NCBI GenBank assembly: GCA_965660675.1
Contig: CBFIAU010000011.1
Location: 1-64,000, forward strand
DNA: 64,000 nt
From: UBA12202 sp002691725
GTDB lineage: Bacteria > Pseudomonadota > Alphaproteobacteria > Puniceispirillales > UBA1172
Reading direction: 5' to 3'
In this document: positions 17,843 through 26,641 of the stretch, piece by piece
How the letters are laid out: each line of letters begins with the position of its first letter
Numbering within the stretch: position 1 is the first letter of the stretch
Notes under the pieces: model-generated
What the model was told of the DNA's origin: nothing
Seen by the model: the letters and a program-made list of their open reading frames with translations, nothing else
Database searches by the model: none
Position numbers and translations under genes: made by a program

Positions 17843-18592
17843 ATGTGTGCTTGGTCATCTCTTATTCGTCATGAAACTTATCGTGGCATTAACCTGCTTA
17901 TTCCCCCACAATGCCCAGCCTGTCATGCGATTATTGATGATGATGGGTTATGTGGGCAATGCTGGTCACAGATTAAACGCATAGCGCCGCCATTATGCCA
18001 GCAATGCGGCAAGAGATTTGCCTTTACCAATGCCTTTAGCGATGGGGATAATCGGTGTGGACGTTGCCTGACTGCGCCACCTGATTTTGATCATGCTATT
18101 GCTGCGTTCAAATATAATGCGATGTCACGCCTGCTCATTCTGGGCTTGAAATATGCGAGGCGTCATGACGTTACCCCAACCATGGCACGCATGATGGCTA
18201 ATGCTGGCGCTGAATTACTGGATAAATCAGACTGGATTATTCCTTTGCCCTTGCACTGGACACGCTATGTTCAGCGGGGCTTTAATCAATCGGCAGAACT
18301 GGCGCGAGCGGCAATGAAAGCCGCCAATATTGCCAACCGAAAATATCGCCCTGATATCCTCAAGCGGATGAAGAAAACCGAAAGCCAAGGCTATAAAACT
18401 CGCAAGCAGCGGCGGCAAAACCTGCAAAGCGCGTTTCGGGTAACTGATAAATCCAGATGCTTAAATGGTGCCTCAGTGGTGATTATTGATGATGTTCTGA
18501 CGACAGGGGCAAGTCTATCATCAGCGGCAAGGTGCTTGAAAAAGGCGGGCGCAAAAGAGGTTGCTGTTCTTATCGCTGCTCGTGTAGGTTAG
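17843..18592 (+). CDS. comF: ComF family protein (phosphoribosyltransferase-like)
   Basis: Cytoplasmic protein of the ComF/GntX family, linked to DNA uptake in naturally competent bacteria. Two zinc-binding cysteine sets are in the N-terminal third: C24, C27, C37, C40 and C52, C55, C72, C75. The C-terminal phosphoribosyltransferase-like domain carries the PRPP loop VVIIDDVLTTGAS near 211-223. 249 residues is normal. Whether this organism is competent cannot be told from here. Confidence 0.88.
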   Translation: MCAWSSLIRHETYRGINLLIPPQCPACHAIIDDDGLCGQCWSQIKRIAPPLCQQCGKRFAFTNAFSDGDNRCGRCLTAPPDFDHAIAAFKYNAMSRLLILGLKYARRHDVTPTMARMMANAGAELLDKSDWIIPLPLHWTRYVQRGFNQSAELARAAMKAANIANRKYRPDILKRMKKTESQGYKTRKQRRQNLQSAFRVTDKSRCLNGASVVIIDDVLTTGASLSSAARCLKKAGAKEVAVLIAARVG

Positions 18593-18602
18593 CATGATAG
18601 CC

Positions 18603-18623
18603 AATAACGAAATAACGAAATAG
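18603..18623. repeat. 8-bp tandem repeat before the nitrilase-like gene
   Basis: AATAACGA occurs at 18603 and 18611 and again in partial form at 18619, seven bases before the next start codon. Confidence 0.5.
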
Positions 18624-18629
18624 CGCGAC

Positions 18630-19466
18630 ATGTTATTACAGATTGCTAATTGCCAATATACTGCCCTTGCTGATGATCAGGCTACCTGTGCGATCGTTCT
18701 GCCAATGATAGCAGAGGCGGCAAATAAAGGCGCTGATTTGATCTGCCTGCCCGAATGCGCCAGCCGTCTTGATCCGAACAGCGCCTCATTGATGGCCAAT
18801 AGCCAGACAGAAGATAACAGCATCAGCCTGGCCATGTTTCGAGAGGCCGCAAGAACACATAAAAAATGGGTGCTGGTTGGCTCTATTTTGCTGAAATCAG
18901 AAACCCGTGATGACATGATGGTTAATCGTGGGTTCTTGATTACCCCTGATGGTGATATCCGCGCGCGTTACGATAAAATCCATATGTTTGATGTATCGGT
19001 TAATGATGGTCAAACCTATCACGAATCGCGCCGCTTTATTGCTGGTGATACCTCTGTTCTAGTCAATATAGATGGCTGGCGACTTGGCATGACCATTTGC
19101 TATGATCTGCGCTTTCCTTATCTGTATCGTCAGCTGGCACGTAACGGTGCTGATGTTATTACCATTCCTGCGGCTTTTACCAAAGTCACCGGCATGGCGC
19201 ATTGGCATAGTCTGATGCAAGCAAGAGCGATAGAAAATGCTGTCTTTATTGTCAGCCCAGCGCAATGCGGCACCCATGCTGGTGGCCGCCAGACCTATGG
19301 TCATGCGTTGGTGGTTGATCCTTGGGGCAAGGTGCTAAGCGATGCCGGAGAGCATCCGACATTGACCGTAACATCTGTTGATTTGGATGCGGTTCAGAAA
19401 GCGCGCGCGGCTATTCCGTCATTAACGCATGACCGGGAGGATGATATTCGGCTAGATATCGTCTGA
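18630..19466 (+). CDS. carbon-nitrogen hydrolase (Nit/deaminated glutathione amidase-like)
   Basis: Nitrilase-superfamily amidase. The Glu-Lys-Cys catalytic triad is visible as E42 (LPECASR), K116 (YDKIHMFD) and C157 (TICYDLRFP). The HMFD and YDLRFP wording is typical of the Nit1/Nit2 branch, which repairs deaminated glutathione or omega-amides. 278 residues fits. It follows comF, as in many alphaproteobacteria, although the glutaredoxin gene often between them is absent. Its last 15 bases overlap the end of the convergent accA. Confidence 0.88.
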   Translation: MLLQIANCQYTALADDQATCAIVLPMIAEAANKGADLICLPECASRLDPNSASLMANSQTEDNSISLAMFREAARTHKKWVLVGSILLKSETRDDMMVNRGFLITPDGDIRARYDKIHMFDVSVNDGQTYHESRRFIAGDTSVLVNIDGWRLGMTICYDLRFPYLYRQLARNGADVITIPAAFTKVTGMAHWHSLMQARAIENAVFIVSPAQCGTHAGGRQTYGHALVVDPWGKVLSDAGEHPTLTVTSVDLDAVQKARAAIPSLTHDREDDIRLDIV

Positions 19467-20405
19467 GCCGAATTGAAGATATTTGGCGCGCCGATCAGCG
19501 ATCAGCTCTTGGCTTGATTTGCCGTCAACCTCAGCCAGTTCACTGGCAATCGCATCACCCAGGTTTTTGATAGCCGTATCAGGATCACGATGCGCCGCGC
19601 CCAATGGCTCAGACACGATGGCATCAATAACGCCAAGCGACATCATGTCTTTAGCGGTGAGCTTTAATGCCTCCGAGGCGTCTTTGGCATGATCAGCGCT
19701 CCGCCATAAAATAGACGCGCAACCTTCGGGTGAGATAACCGAATATACCGCATGTTCAAACATGATGACGCGGTTTCCTGTTGCCAGCGCGATCGCACCA
19801 CCAGAACCGCCCTCACCAATAATAGCGGAAATCAATGGTGTTTTCAGATTAAGACAGGCCTGAATAGACCTGGCAATCGCCTCAGCCTGCCCGCGTTCCT
19901 CAGCCCCCCGGCCAGGATACGCGCCGGCGGTATCAACCAGCGATATGACAGGCAATCCATAGCGGCCAGCCAGTTCCATCAGCCGCCGCGCCTTACGATA
20001 TCCTTCAGGCCGAACCATCCCAAAATTGCGCTTGATGCGATCTTCGGTTGTATGCCCCTTTTCCGTGCCAATAATAGCCACCGGCTTATCACGAAAGCGG
20101 CCAAGACCCGTAATTAAGGCATGATCTTCACGATAATTACGATCACCTGCCATGGGAATGAAATCGGTAAACAGATTAGCAATAATCGTGGTGATTTTTG
20201 GACGATCAGGATGCCGCGCAACCTGAACCTTTTCCCATGGTTTTAGCTGAGCATAAGCTTGAGTCAGCTCTTTGGTAATCTTTGACTGAAGTCGGCTAAC
20301 CTCATCAGCGATATTAATCTCACCTTCAGAGGACAGATGCCGCAATTCTTCTATCTTGCCTTCCAGAACAGCAATAGGTTTTTCAAAATCAAGAAATTGA
20401 CGCAT
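19452..20405 (-). CDS. accA: acetyl-CoA carboxylase carboxyltransferase subunit alpha
   Basis: Alpha subunit of the carboxyltransferase that makes malonyl-CoA for fatty acid synthesis, working with AccD. The N-terminal helix (MRQFLDFEKPI, KIEELR) and the carboxyl-CoA-binding region with GEGGSGGAIALATG and SPEGCASILWR are typical. 317 residues is normal. It follows xerD on the same strand with a 38-base gap. The C-terminus (GSDDI) overlaps the last codons of the nitrilase-like gene tail to tail. Confidence 0.96.
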   Translation of the reverse strand: MRQFLDFEKPIAVLEGKIEELRHLSSEGEINIADEVSRLQSKITKELTQAYAQLKPWEKVQVARHPDRPKITTIIANLFTDFIPMAGDRNYREDHALITGLGRFRDKPVAIIGTEKGHTTEDRIKRNFGMVRPEGYRKARRLMELAGRYGLPVISLVDTAGAYPGRGAEERGQAEAIARSIQACLNLKTPLISAIIGEGGSGGAIALATGNRVIMFEHAVYSVISPEGCASILWRSADHAKDASEALKLTAKDMMSLGVIDAIVSEPLGAAHRDPDTAIKNLGDAIASELAEVDGKSSQELIADRRAKYLQFGSDDI

Positions 20406-20443
20406 ATCTCATCACCATTAATATATAGTTAATTATAACCGCA

Positions 20444-21379
20444 TCAGGACTCATCAGCAAGAGGATGCGTATCCTTTACTAATCCCATGAGCCGATCATC
20501 ACGGGTTTTTGTATAAATCTCCGTTGTCGAAATATCCGAATGACCAAGCAAAACTTGCAGTGACCGCAGATCAGCGCCTCGATTAAGCATATGGGTCGCA
20601 AAGGAATGACGCAAAACATGTGGGCTGATTTTATCCGGGTCAATACCGGCTTTAATGGCCAGCTCTTGCAGTAAAGTATAGATTTTCTGACGGCTAATCG
20701 GTTTACCCTGCCGCCCTGACGGAAACAGCCAGCGCAAGGTTAAATTGGCTGGCACTTGGTCACGTTGCTCAATCCATGCGGTTGCCACTTGCAAAGCGGT
20801 TTCGGTCAAGGCGACCATGCGTTCTTTTTTGCCTTTGCCCGTGATGATCAGCGTCTTTCGGCGATGCCGAAATGGCGATACCTCAAGCTGACATAACTCA
20901 CTCACGCGACAGCCTGTGGCATATAATATCTCAATAATCGCCAGCATCATGATGCCGTGCGTGCTATTATCTTTCTCAGCTGTATGGATAAGCAACATCA
21001 GCTCATCTTCGCTCAGACTTTTGGGAAGCGAGGCGCCTTGTTTTGGTCTGTTAATTAACTGAAACGGGTTATCTTTGCGCTTTTTCTCAGCCACCAGAAA
21101 TGCCATAAACCCCTTAATAGCGCTTATTCGGCGTGACAAAGACGCAGCCGATAGCTGATCCGCCCAATCCACCATTGAGGCTCTGACCATAGCAAGCGAT
21201 ACGGTTATGATGCTTTGCTTGCGCGCCTCTAAAGCCACCGCAAATTGTTCCAGATCAGATTGATAGGCTGCGATGGTGTTATTAGCAATTTGCTTCTCCG
21301 CTTTCATTGCAGTCAGATAATCTGTGATTAAATGGTGATGCGCCGGGCTAATCTCTAATGGGTTAGCTTGCTGTGCCAT
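20444..21379 (-). CDS. xerD: site-specific tyrosine recombinase XerD
   Basis: Resolves chromosome dimers at dif together with XerC and FtsK. Catalytic residues are in place: R158 (TGCRVSELC), H254 and R257 (HVLRHSFATHML), H280 (LGHSD) and Y289 (EIYTK). The SAM-like N-terminal core-binding domain occupies about 10-95. The start at 21379 is fixed by GAGG six bases upstream and overlaps the end of the preceding gene by 17 bases. The longer frame upstream is not used. The xerD-accA order is common in alphaproteobacteria, so this is the chromosomal XerD, not a mobile-element integrase. Confidence 0.94.
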   Translation of the reverse strand: MAQQANPLEISPAHHHLITDYLTAMKAEKQIANNTIAAYQSDLEQFAVALEARKQSIITVSLAMVRASMVDWADQLSAASLSRRISAIKGFMAFLVAEKKRKDNPFQLINRPKQGASLPKSLSEDELMLLIHTAEKDNSTHGIMMLAIIEILYATGCRVSELCQLEVSPFRHRRKTLIITGKGKKERMVALTETALQVATAWIEQRDQVPANLTLRWLFPSGRQGKPISRQKIYTLLQELAIKAGIDPDKISPHVLRHSFATHMLNRGADLRSLQVLLGHSDISTTEIYTKTRDDRLMGLVKDTHPLADES

Positions 21380-23372
21380 TGCTTTCCTCATCAGCCAAAT
21401 CCTTAGCGCTGATATCCTTAGCGGCATATAGAGCGCGATAAGCTCCCCATGCGCGCATGATATCAACCGCGAATTGGCGACTTTCTTCAACCAAGCCAGC
21501 ATCATAAAGCGCTTTCGCCAGAACCGCTGCGTCATCACGGCTTAACTCATGCAAGGGGGTATTTTGAAGAATAGCGGCAAGCATCAGCACCGTTTCCGCC
21601 GGACGATCACGCGCCGGATGTTGAGACAGCAGCACCATTTCAGGATAGGCCAGAACAACTGATCCAGAAGCCAGATTAGGACGATTGGCAAATTGGTCAA
21701 TCGCGGCTAGTGGCTCTACCGAGACGCCAACGCTGTTAAGCAAAGGCATAGCATCCTGTGCATTGATATTGCGCAACATATCTTGCGAGATATAGCCAGC
21801 CATAACGTCAGATGCCAGCTGTTGCCATGCCACATGATCAGGGCCGGTGATGATATCAGCAGGCAGGGGATAATCAGCAATGACGAGCAGCATGACAGCT
21901 TGATTGACTTTCAGCCGCGTTTGTTCATTTTCGGGTGTCAGGTCAGTGATCGCATCAGCCAGATGCGGCGCCCATATATCAAGCGCCTCAGCGCCTATGC
22001 GGCCAAAGTCATGCTCAAGCGCCATCAGTGTCATATCTAATTTTTCGACAGCATTTTCGGTTGATAACAAGCTATGCCACAACATAATGCGCTGGCTAGC
22101 CTCAGTGAAACGATCTTTATCAAGGTTGGTCTGATCGGTAAATTGCGTCATCGCCAACGACAAATTAATCGCATTTTGCGGAATATAAGGCCATTCGATC
22201 ATCTGTTCTTCTATTGGTTTAAGCCGCAAATGCTGATTAACGCCGAACTGATAATATGCTGTTTCAGGATTGAGGTAGCCTAATTGGCTTAGGCTCTGGC
22301 TCAATTCTATGGGCATATTTTGCCGGTTATCCAGCGAGATCATAATATTGTCTAAATCCATCAATGCCATATTCAGGCCCGTTGGCACAATCGGCGCATC
22401 CATTTTAGCAGTGGTGCCATCAATGCGGGCGCGCAGAACATTAAAAAATAGCTCATCCTCAATGCCGCGCTCTTGGAGCAAATCAAGCTGAAAACTGGCC
22501 AGCGAATCTTCACCCGATAACAAGGCACAGAAAATCTGAACCTTGGATAAATAATCATTATCCAAAGATGAATTAAAGGAAAGCTCCCGCAAGCGATCGA
22601 CTTTCAGGCATACTTTAGCATCATTTTTTGTGATCAGATCATGATCAATGGAAACCATTGCCCATGATGCCCATTTCTCATCTTCGGGGAGCTGCCGGGC
22701 TAATTGCACCAGCGCCTCCGATAAGCCCTGATCACGCAGCCATTGGAGCTTATGGTTTACAAAAATATCAGCATTTTGGGTTGCCCCTTTAGGCGGGATC
22801 GCGCGTGAGATCATGACATGCCGCAACATGTCATCAAGCCGCTGTGATGATAGGCGTGCAGGCAGGCGTTCCATCAACAGAATGACGTCAGAGGCCTCAC
22901 TGTTTTGCCACATAGTTCGGCTTAAAACCCCTCGCGCTTCGGTATCAATGCCAATGGTGGCGAGCATGACCCCCTTGGGGTCTTTATTGCTAAGCGAAAC
23001 CGAGGGCACACTGCGGTTGGATGTGATCGTTGTTTGCACATCCGCCCCATCATCATTTATCCCGCTATCATTTGTCTTTTCCGTATTTGCCTGGGGGAAA
23101 ATAATATCATCGTCATTTTGGAAAATACTCGCCCCTGTCGCATCAGTGTCATCCGTACTGTCCAGATCAAATGAAAATTGCGAAATATCTTGATCCGTTT
23201 GCGTTACGCTTTCAAGTGACACTGTTGCGGGCGCATCAGCTTCAACGCCTAATTGACCTGTGATATCAAGCGCACCATCAGATTGCGCTATCGCCATCCC
23301 ATATGGCATGACTAAGCATGCAATCATCCAACTATATTGATATTTGATGAAAGCTTTCTTTCTACTAACCAT
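21363..23372 (-). CDS. large exported protein of unknown function
   Basis: A 669-residue protein that I do not recognise. It starts at the ATG 23372 with a signal peptide (basic MVSRKK, hydrophobic core, AIAQ cleavage site near residue 30). Residues about 35-125 are rich in Asp, Thr and Ser and probably disordered. From about 140 to the end the sequence is alpha-helical in character (many short amphipathic segments with Leu, Ala and acidic residues), as in helical-repeat periplasmic proteins. The start codon of xerD lies inside its last codons, so the two are co-transcribed. It is divergent from aroK, a place where alphaproteobacteria often carry a lineage-specific exported protein. Confidence 0.7.
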   Translation of the reverse strand: MVSRKKAFIKYQYSWMIACLVMPYGMAIAQSDGALDITGQLGVEADAPATVSLESVTQTDQDISQFSFDLDSTDDTDATGASIFQNDDDIIFPQANTEKTNDSGINDDGADVQTTITSNRSVPSVSLSNKDPKGVMLATIGIDTEARGVLSRTMWQNSEASDVILLMERLPARLSSQRLDDMLRHVMISRAIPPKGATQNADIFVNHKLQWLRDQGLSEALVQLARQLPEDEKWASWAMVSIDHDLITKNDAKVCLKVDRLRELSFNSSLDNDYLSKVQIFCALLSGEDSLASFQLDLLQERGIEDELFFNVLRARIDGTTAKMDAPIVPTGLNMALMDLDNIMISLDNRQNMPIELSQSLSQLGYLNPETAYYQFGVNQHLRLKPIEEQMIEWPYIPQNAINLSLAMTQFTDQTNLDKDRFTEASQRIMLWHSLLSTENAVEKLDMTLMALEHDFGRIGAEALDIWAPHLADAITDLTPENEQTRLKVNQAVMLLVIADYPLPADIITGPDHVAWQQLASDVMAGYISQDMLRNINAQDAMPLLNSVGVSVEPLAAIDQFANRPNLASGSVVLAYPEMVLLSQHPARDRPAETVLMLAAILQNTPLHELSRDDAAVLAKALYDAGLVEESRQFAVDIMRAWGAYRALYAAKDISAKDLADEESNGTAS

Positions 23373-23547
23373 CCTAAAACCCCATTCTTTTCCACCAAAA
23401 CGATATTCTTTATCATGATCATTGCTGACAATGTTAACAGATAGCATTATAAAGCTATTATGTCGGTAATGAGGCAAAAAACCAACAATGTCGCGATACA
23501 ATATCGTGATAAAATGAATACTGATGTGTTTTATGGAGGCAAAACCC

Positions 23548-24129
23548 TTGGCCAATCAAGACGAAATGGCTGACCATCTGATCAATAAAATGACCCGGAA
23601 TATTGTTCTGGTAGGTCATATGGGATCAGGTAAGACCAATGTTGGTCGCCTGCTTGCGCAAAAACTTGAGCTCAATTTTGTCGATAGCGATAAGGTCATT
23701 GAAGATGTGGCAGGGATTAGCATTGTTGATATTTTTGATCTTTATGGCGAAGATGAGTTTCGCAAGCTGGAATTGCGTGAGATTGCAACATTGCTTGACC
23801 AACGCCCCTTTCAGATCATATCTGTTGGTGGCGGTGCCTTTGTCCAGCCAGATTGCCACAAAATCATTAAGGAAAAAGGGCTTTCGATCTGGCTTCAGGC
23901 CGCACCAGAAACATTAGTCTCCCGGATGAGTAATTTTTCTAGCCGCCCTTTATTAAAAGACAAAGACCCATTAACTGTATTGAAACAATTATCAAAGAAA
24001 CGTGATCCTTATTTTGAAAAAGCTGATCTGATCGTCAATACGGACAGATTGGAATTAACCGATTCAACGCAAAAAGTCATGGATAGCCTAGACCATTTCA
24101 TAAACCAGCAAACAGGATCACCATCATGA
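23548..24129 (+). CDS. aroK: shikimate kinase
   Basis: Phosphorylates shikimate in the fifth step of the chorismate pathway. The Walker A GHMGSGKTNVG and the DSDKVIED shikimate-binding site follow, then SVGGGAF and a lid region with SSRPLL. The start is uncertain. An ideal GGAGG (23535-23539) lies eight bases before a TTG at 23548, used here; in-frame ATG codons at 23524 and 23533 lack a binding site. The first 20 or so residues before NIVLVG are extra to the core. The stop overlaps the aroB start (ATGA). Confidence 0.92.
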   Translation: MANQDEMADHLINKMTRNIVLVGHMGSGKTNVGRLLAQKLELNFVDSDKVIEDVAGISIVDIFDLYGEDEFRKLELREIATLLDQRPFQIISVGGGAFVQPDCHKIIKEKGLSIWLQAAPETLVSRMSNFSSRPLLKDKDPLTVLKQLSKKRDPYFEKADLIVNTDRLELTDSTQKVMDSLDHFINQQTGSPS

Positions 24130-25343
24130 CATCGAGTGATCATATTCTTGCCAGTGATGGCTTGGTCAATGTCAACTTGGGTGAGCGCAGTTATGACATC
24201 ACGATAGGCCATGGCATCCTTGCCAAAGCGGCGGATATCCTGGCGCCATTTATCACTGGAAGAAAGGTCATTATTGTTGCTGATGAAGCGGTTACTGAGC
24301 CTTGGTTGACTGGCCAGATTGGACAGATTGGGCTGACTGGCCAGATTGGGCTTGAGGCATCGCTGGCACCGATAGCAACGTGCCATTCTATCACCACATC
24401 AGGCGGTGAGGCAGCAAAGTCTTTCACGCGCTATGCTGAGCTGATGAATAATGCGCTTGATCTTGGCATAGATCGCCAGACCGTTATCATTGCGGTAGGT
24501 GGCGGCGTTATTGGCGATTTAGCCGGATTTATGGCGGCTAGTCTGTTACGCGGCTGTGATTTTATCCAGATACCGACCACATTATTGGCGCAAGTCGATA
24601 GTTCTGTTGGCGGCAAGACAGGCATTAATGCAAATGCCGGGAAAAATTTGGTTGGCGCGTTTCATCAACCAAAAGCTGTGCTAATTGATACCGCCTGCCT
24701 GAGCACATTGAGTGATCGTGAGATGCGCGCTGGCTATGCTGAGGTTGTCAAATATGGTCTGCTGGGTGATGCTGCGTTCTTTGACTGGCTAGATACCAAC
24801 GGCGCGGCTATCCTCAGCCAAGAGCCTGATATTCTGGCTGAGGCGATCAGGCGATGTTGCCAAGCCAAGGCAGATATTGTGGCCGCCGATGAGAAAGAAG
24901 CCGGATTACGGGCATTGCTTAATCTTGGCCATACTTTTGCTCATGCTTTTGAAGCTGAGGCCGGATATGACGGCCGCTTGCTGCATGGTGAGGCGGTGGC
25001 GGCGGGCATGTGTCATGCCTTTGCTTTATCACGCCGGCTAGGTCTGACAGACGGGCAATCCTGTCATCGGGTGGCTAACCATTTAACGAAGCATGGTCTG
25101 CCATCCTGGCGCAGTGATCTGCCATATGATGTGGCACATGCCAGTGCTGACCAGCTCATTGATCACATGACCAAAGATAAAAAAGCTAGTGATGGCCAGC
25201 TTAATTTTGTGCTTGTTCGCGGCATTGGTGATGCGTTTGTTGAAAAAGGCATATCACGCGCCGATGTCAAAGCCGTGCTTGATGCCAATACTATGAATGA
25301 TAGCATTATGGATGATAGCATTATGAATGAGGACATGACATGA
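24126..25343 (+). CDS. aroB: 3-dehydroquinate synthase
   Basis: NAD- and zinc-dependent enzyme for the second step of the shikimate pathway. The NAD region GGGVIGDLAGF, the substrate segment QIPTTLLAQVDSSVGGKTGIN, and the metal-binding HTFAHAFE and LHGE histidines are all present. At 405 residues it is longer than usual. Two low-complexity inserts, each encoded by an in-frame tandem duplication, explain much of this: an LTGQIG-type repeat near residues 60-75 and a C-terminal tail of SIMxD repeats. The start overlaps the aroK stop and the stop overlaps the next start (ATGA in both cases), so translation is coupled along the operon. Confidence 0.95.
   Translation: MTSSDHILASDGLVNVNLGERSYDITIGHGILAKAADILAPFITGRKVIIVADEAVTEPWLTGQIGQIGLTGQIGLEASLAPIATCHSITTSGGEAAKSFTRYAELMNNALDLGIDRQTVIIAVGGGVIGDLAGFMAASLLRGCDFIQIPTTLLAQVDSSVGGKTGINANAGKNLVGAFHQPKAVLIDTACLSTLSDREMRAGYAEVVKYGLLGDAAFFDWLDTNGAAILSQEPDILAEAIRRCCQAKADIVAADEKEAGLRALLNLGHTFAHAFEAEAGYDGRLLHGEAVAAGMCHAFALSRRLGLTDGQSCHRVANHLTKHGLPSWRSDLPYDVAHASADQLIDHMTKDKKASDGQLNFVLVRGIGDAFVEKGISRADVKAVLDANTMNDSIMDDSIMNEDMT
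24307..24350. repeat. 27-bp in-frame duplication in aroB with inner 9-bp repeat
   Basis: TGACTGGCCAGATTGG occurs at 24307-24322 and again at 24334-24349, with a further half copy (CAGATTGG) between them. The protein gains a Thr-Gly-Gln-Ile-Gly repeat in the N-terminal nucleotide-binding domain. Confidence 0.8.
25290..25334. repeat. three 15-bp in-frame repeats at the aroB C-terminus
   Basis: Units at 25290, 25305 and 25320 share the pattern ATTATGRATGATAGC. They encode repeats of roughly TMNDS and end nine bases before the aroB stop codon. Confidence 0.8.
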
Positions 25344-26641
25344 CCATGTTATCCTTAATCATCACTGCCGTGATTATCATTATTTTGCTGGTCGCATCAG
25401 CCTTTTTTTCAAGCTCAGAAACCGCCTTAACCGCCGCCTCAGAAGCACGCATGCGCGCCCTTGCCGCGAAAGGCAATGATCGGGCATCCGCATTTGAGCG
25501 CCTTAGTCAGCATCGTGATCTGCTGATCAGCAGTTTGTTGATCGGCAATAATCTGGTTAATGTATTGGCGACATCATTGGCTACTAGCGTCATGATCACC
25601 TTATTGGGCGAGTCTGGTGTTGTCATTGCGACTATTTTGATGACGATCATCTTAGTGCTTTTTGCGGAGGTTATCCCGAAAACATTTGCTATTAATCACG
25701 CTGATAATTTTGCCTTGTCAGTTTCTCGCCCTGTTGCTGTGATTGTTTTCTTGCTCAAGCCATTTAGCATCAGCCTACGCTGGATTGTTAATGTTATCAT
25801 CGGCAAATCCAACAGTAATGCGGTTGACCGCGAAGAAGAATTGCGGGGCTTGATTGAAATACATGCGAGCGGCAGTGATGAGGATGCCCGCGAGCAAAGC
25901 GCCATGCTCTCAAGCGTTCTTGATTTGGGTGAAGTGATGGTTGATGAGGTCATGACTCACCGCGCTTCTGTTGCTATGATAGATGCCAGTCTGGATATCG
26001 AAGCGGTGTTTATGCAGGTCATGGCATCACCTTACACGCGGCATCCGGTCTATTCAGGAAAGCAAGACAATATTATTGGCGTTTTGCATGTCAAAGCTTT
26101 ACTTCGCGCCATGGGTGAGGCGGCAAATAATAAAAAACTGGATCATATTACGATTACCGATATTACCGCTGAGCCATATTTTGTTCCTGAGACTACCTTG
26201 CTGATGAACCAGTTGCAGTCATTTCGCCAACGCCGTGAGCATTTTGCTGTCGTTGTTGATGAATATGGCGATTTTCGCGGCATTGTTACATTAGAGGATA
26301 TTCTGGAAGAAATTGTCGGTGAGATTGATGATGAACATGACGAAAGCATCACAGGTATCTGGCCACAAGATGATGGGTCATGGATCATCGAAGGTGATAC
26401 GACTATTCGGGATATCAACAGAGCGCTTGATTTTAACTTGCCTGATGATGATGCCTCAACCTTGGCTGGATTAGTGTTAAATGAGTCTCGGACAATCCCT
26501 CTGCCAGGGCAAGAGTTTCGGTTTTATCAGGTGCGGTTCCGTATTTTACGGCGGCATCGCAATAAAATTGAACGTGTTCGGATCTGGCCTGAGCCAAATC
26601 TATCAAATGAGACTAAACGAAAATCAGAGGAGCCGAAGTAA
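25340..26641 (+). CDS. CNNM/HlyC-CorC family membrane protein with CBS domains
   Basis: Inner-membrane protein of the CorC/CNNM family, thought to move or sense magnesium and other divalent cations. An N-terminal CNNM domain has about four membrane helices (residues 1-140) with the characteristic FFSSSETALTAAS. A pair of CBS domains follows (about 190-325, including DEVMTHRA and VVDEYGDFRGIVTLEDILEEIVGEI). The C-terminal CorC_HlyC domain (about 340-420) completes it. 433 residues is typical. Start overlaps aroB by four bases. The aroK-aroB-CorC order is an alphaproteobacterial hallmark. Confidence 0.92.
   Translation: MTMLSLIITAVIIIILLVASAFFSSSETALTAASEARMRALAAKGNDRASAFERLSQHRDLLISSLLIGNNLVNVLATSLATSVMITLLGESGVVIATILMTIILVLFAEVIPKTFAINHADNFALSVSRPVAVIVFLLKPFSISLRWIVNVIIGKSNSNAVDREEELRGLIEIHASGSDEDAREQSAMLSSVLDLGEVMVDEVMTHRASVAMIDASLDIEAVFMQVMASPYTRHPVYSGKQDNIIGVLHVKALLRAMGEAANNKKLDHITITDITAEPYFVPETTLLMNQLQSFRQRREHFAVVVDEYGDFRGIVTLEDILEEIVGEIDDEHDESITGIWPQDDGSWIIEGDTTIRDINRALDFNLPDDDASTLAGLVLNESRTIPLPGQEFRFYQVRFRILRRHRNKIERVRIWPEPNLSNETKRKSEEPK

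Noticed and set aside
20444..21379. Tyrosine recombinase as a sign of an integrated element
   Set aside because: Its motifs and its position beside accA are those of chromosomal XerD; no attachment repeats or mobile genes nearby.
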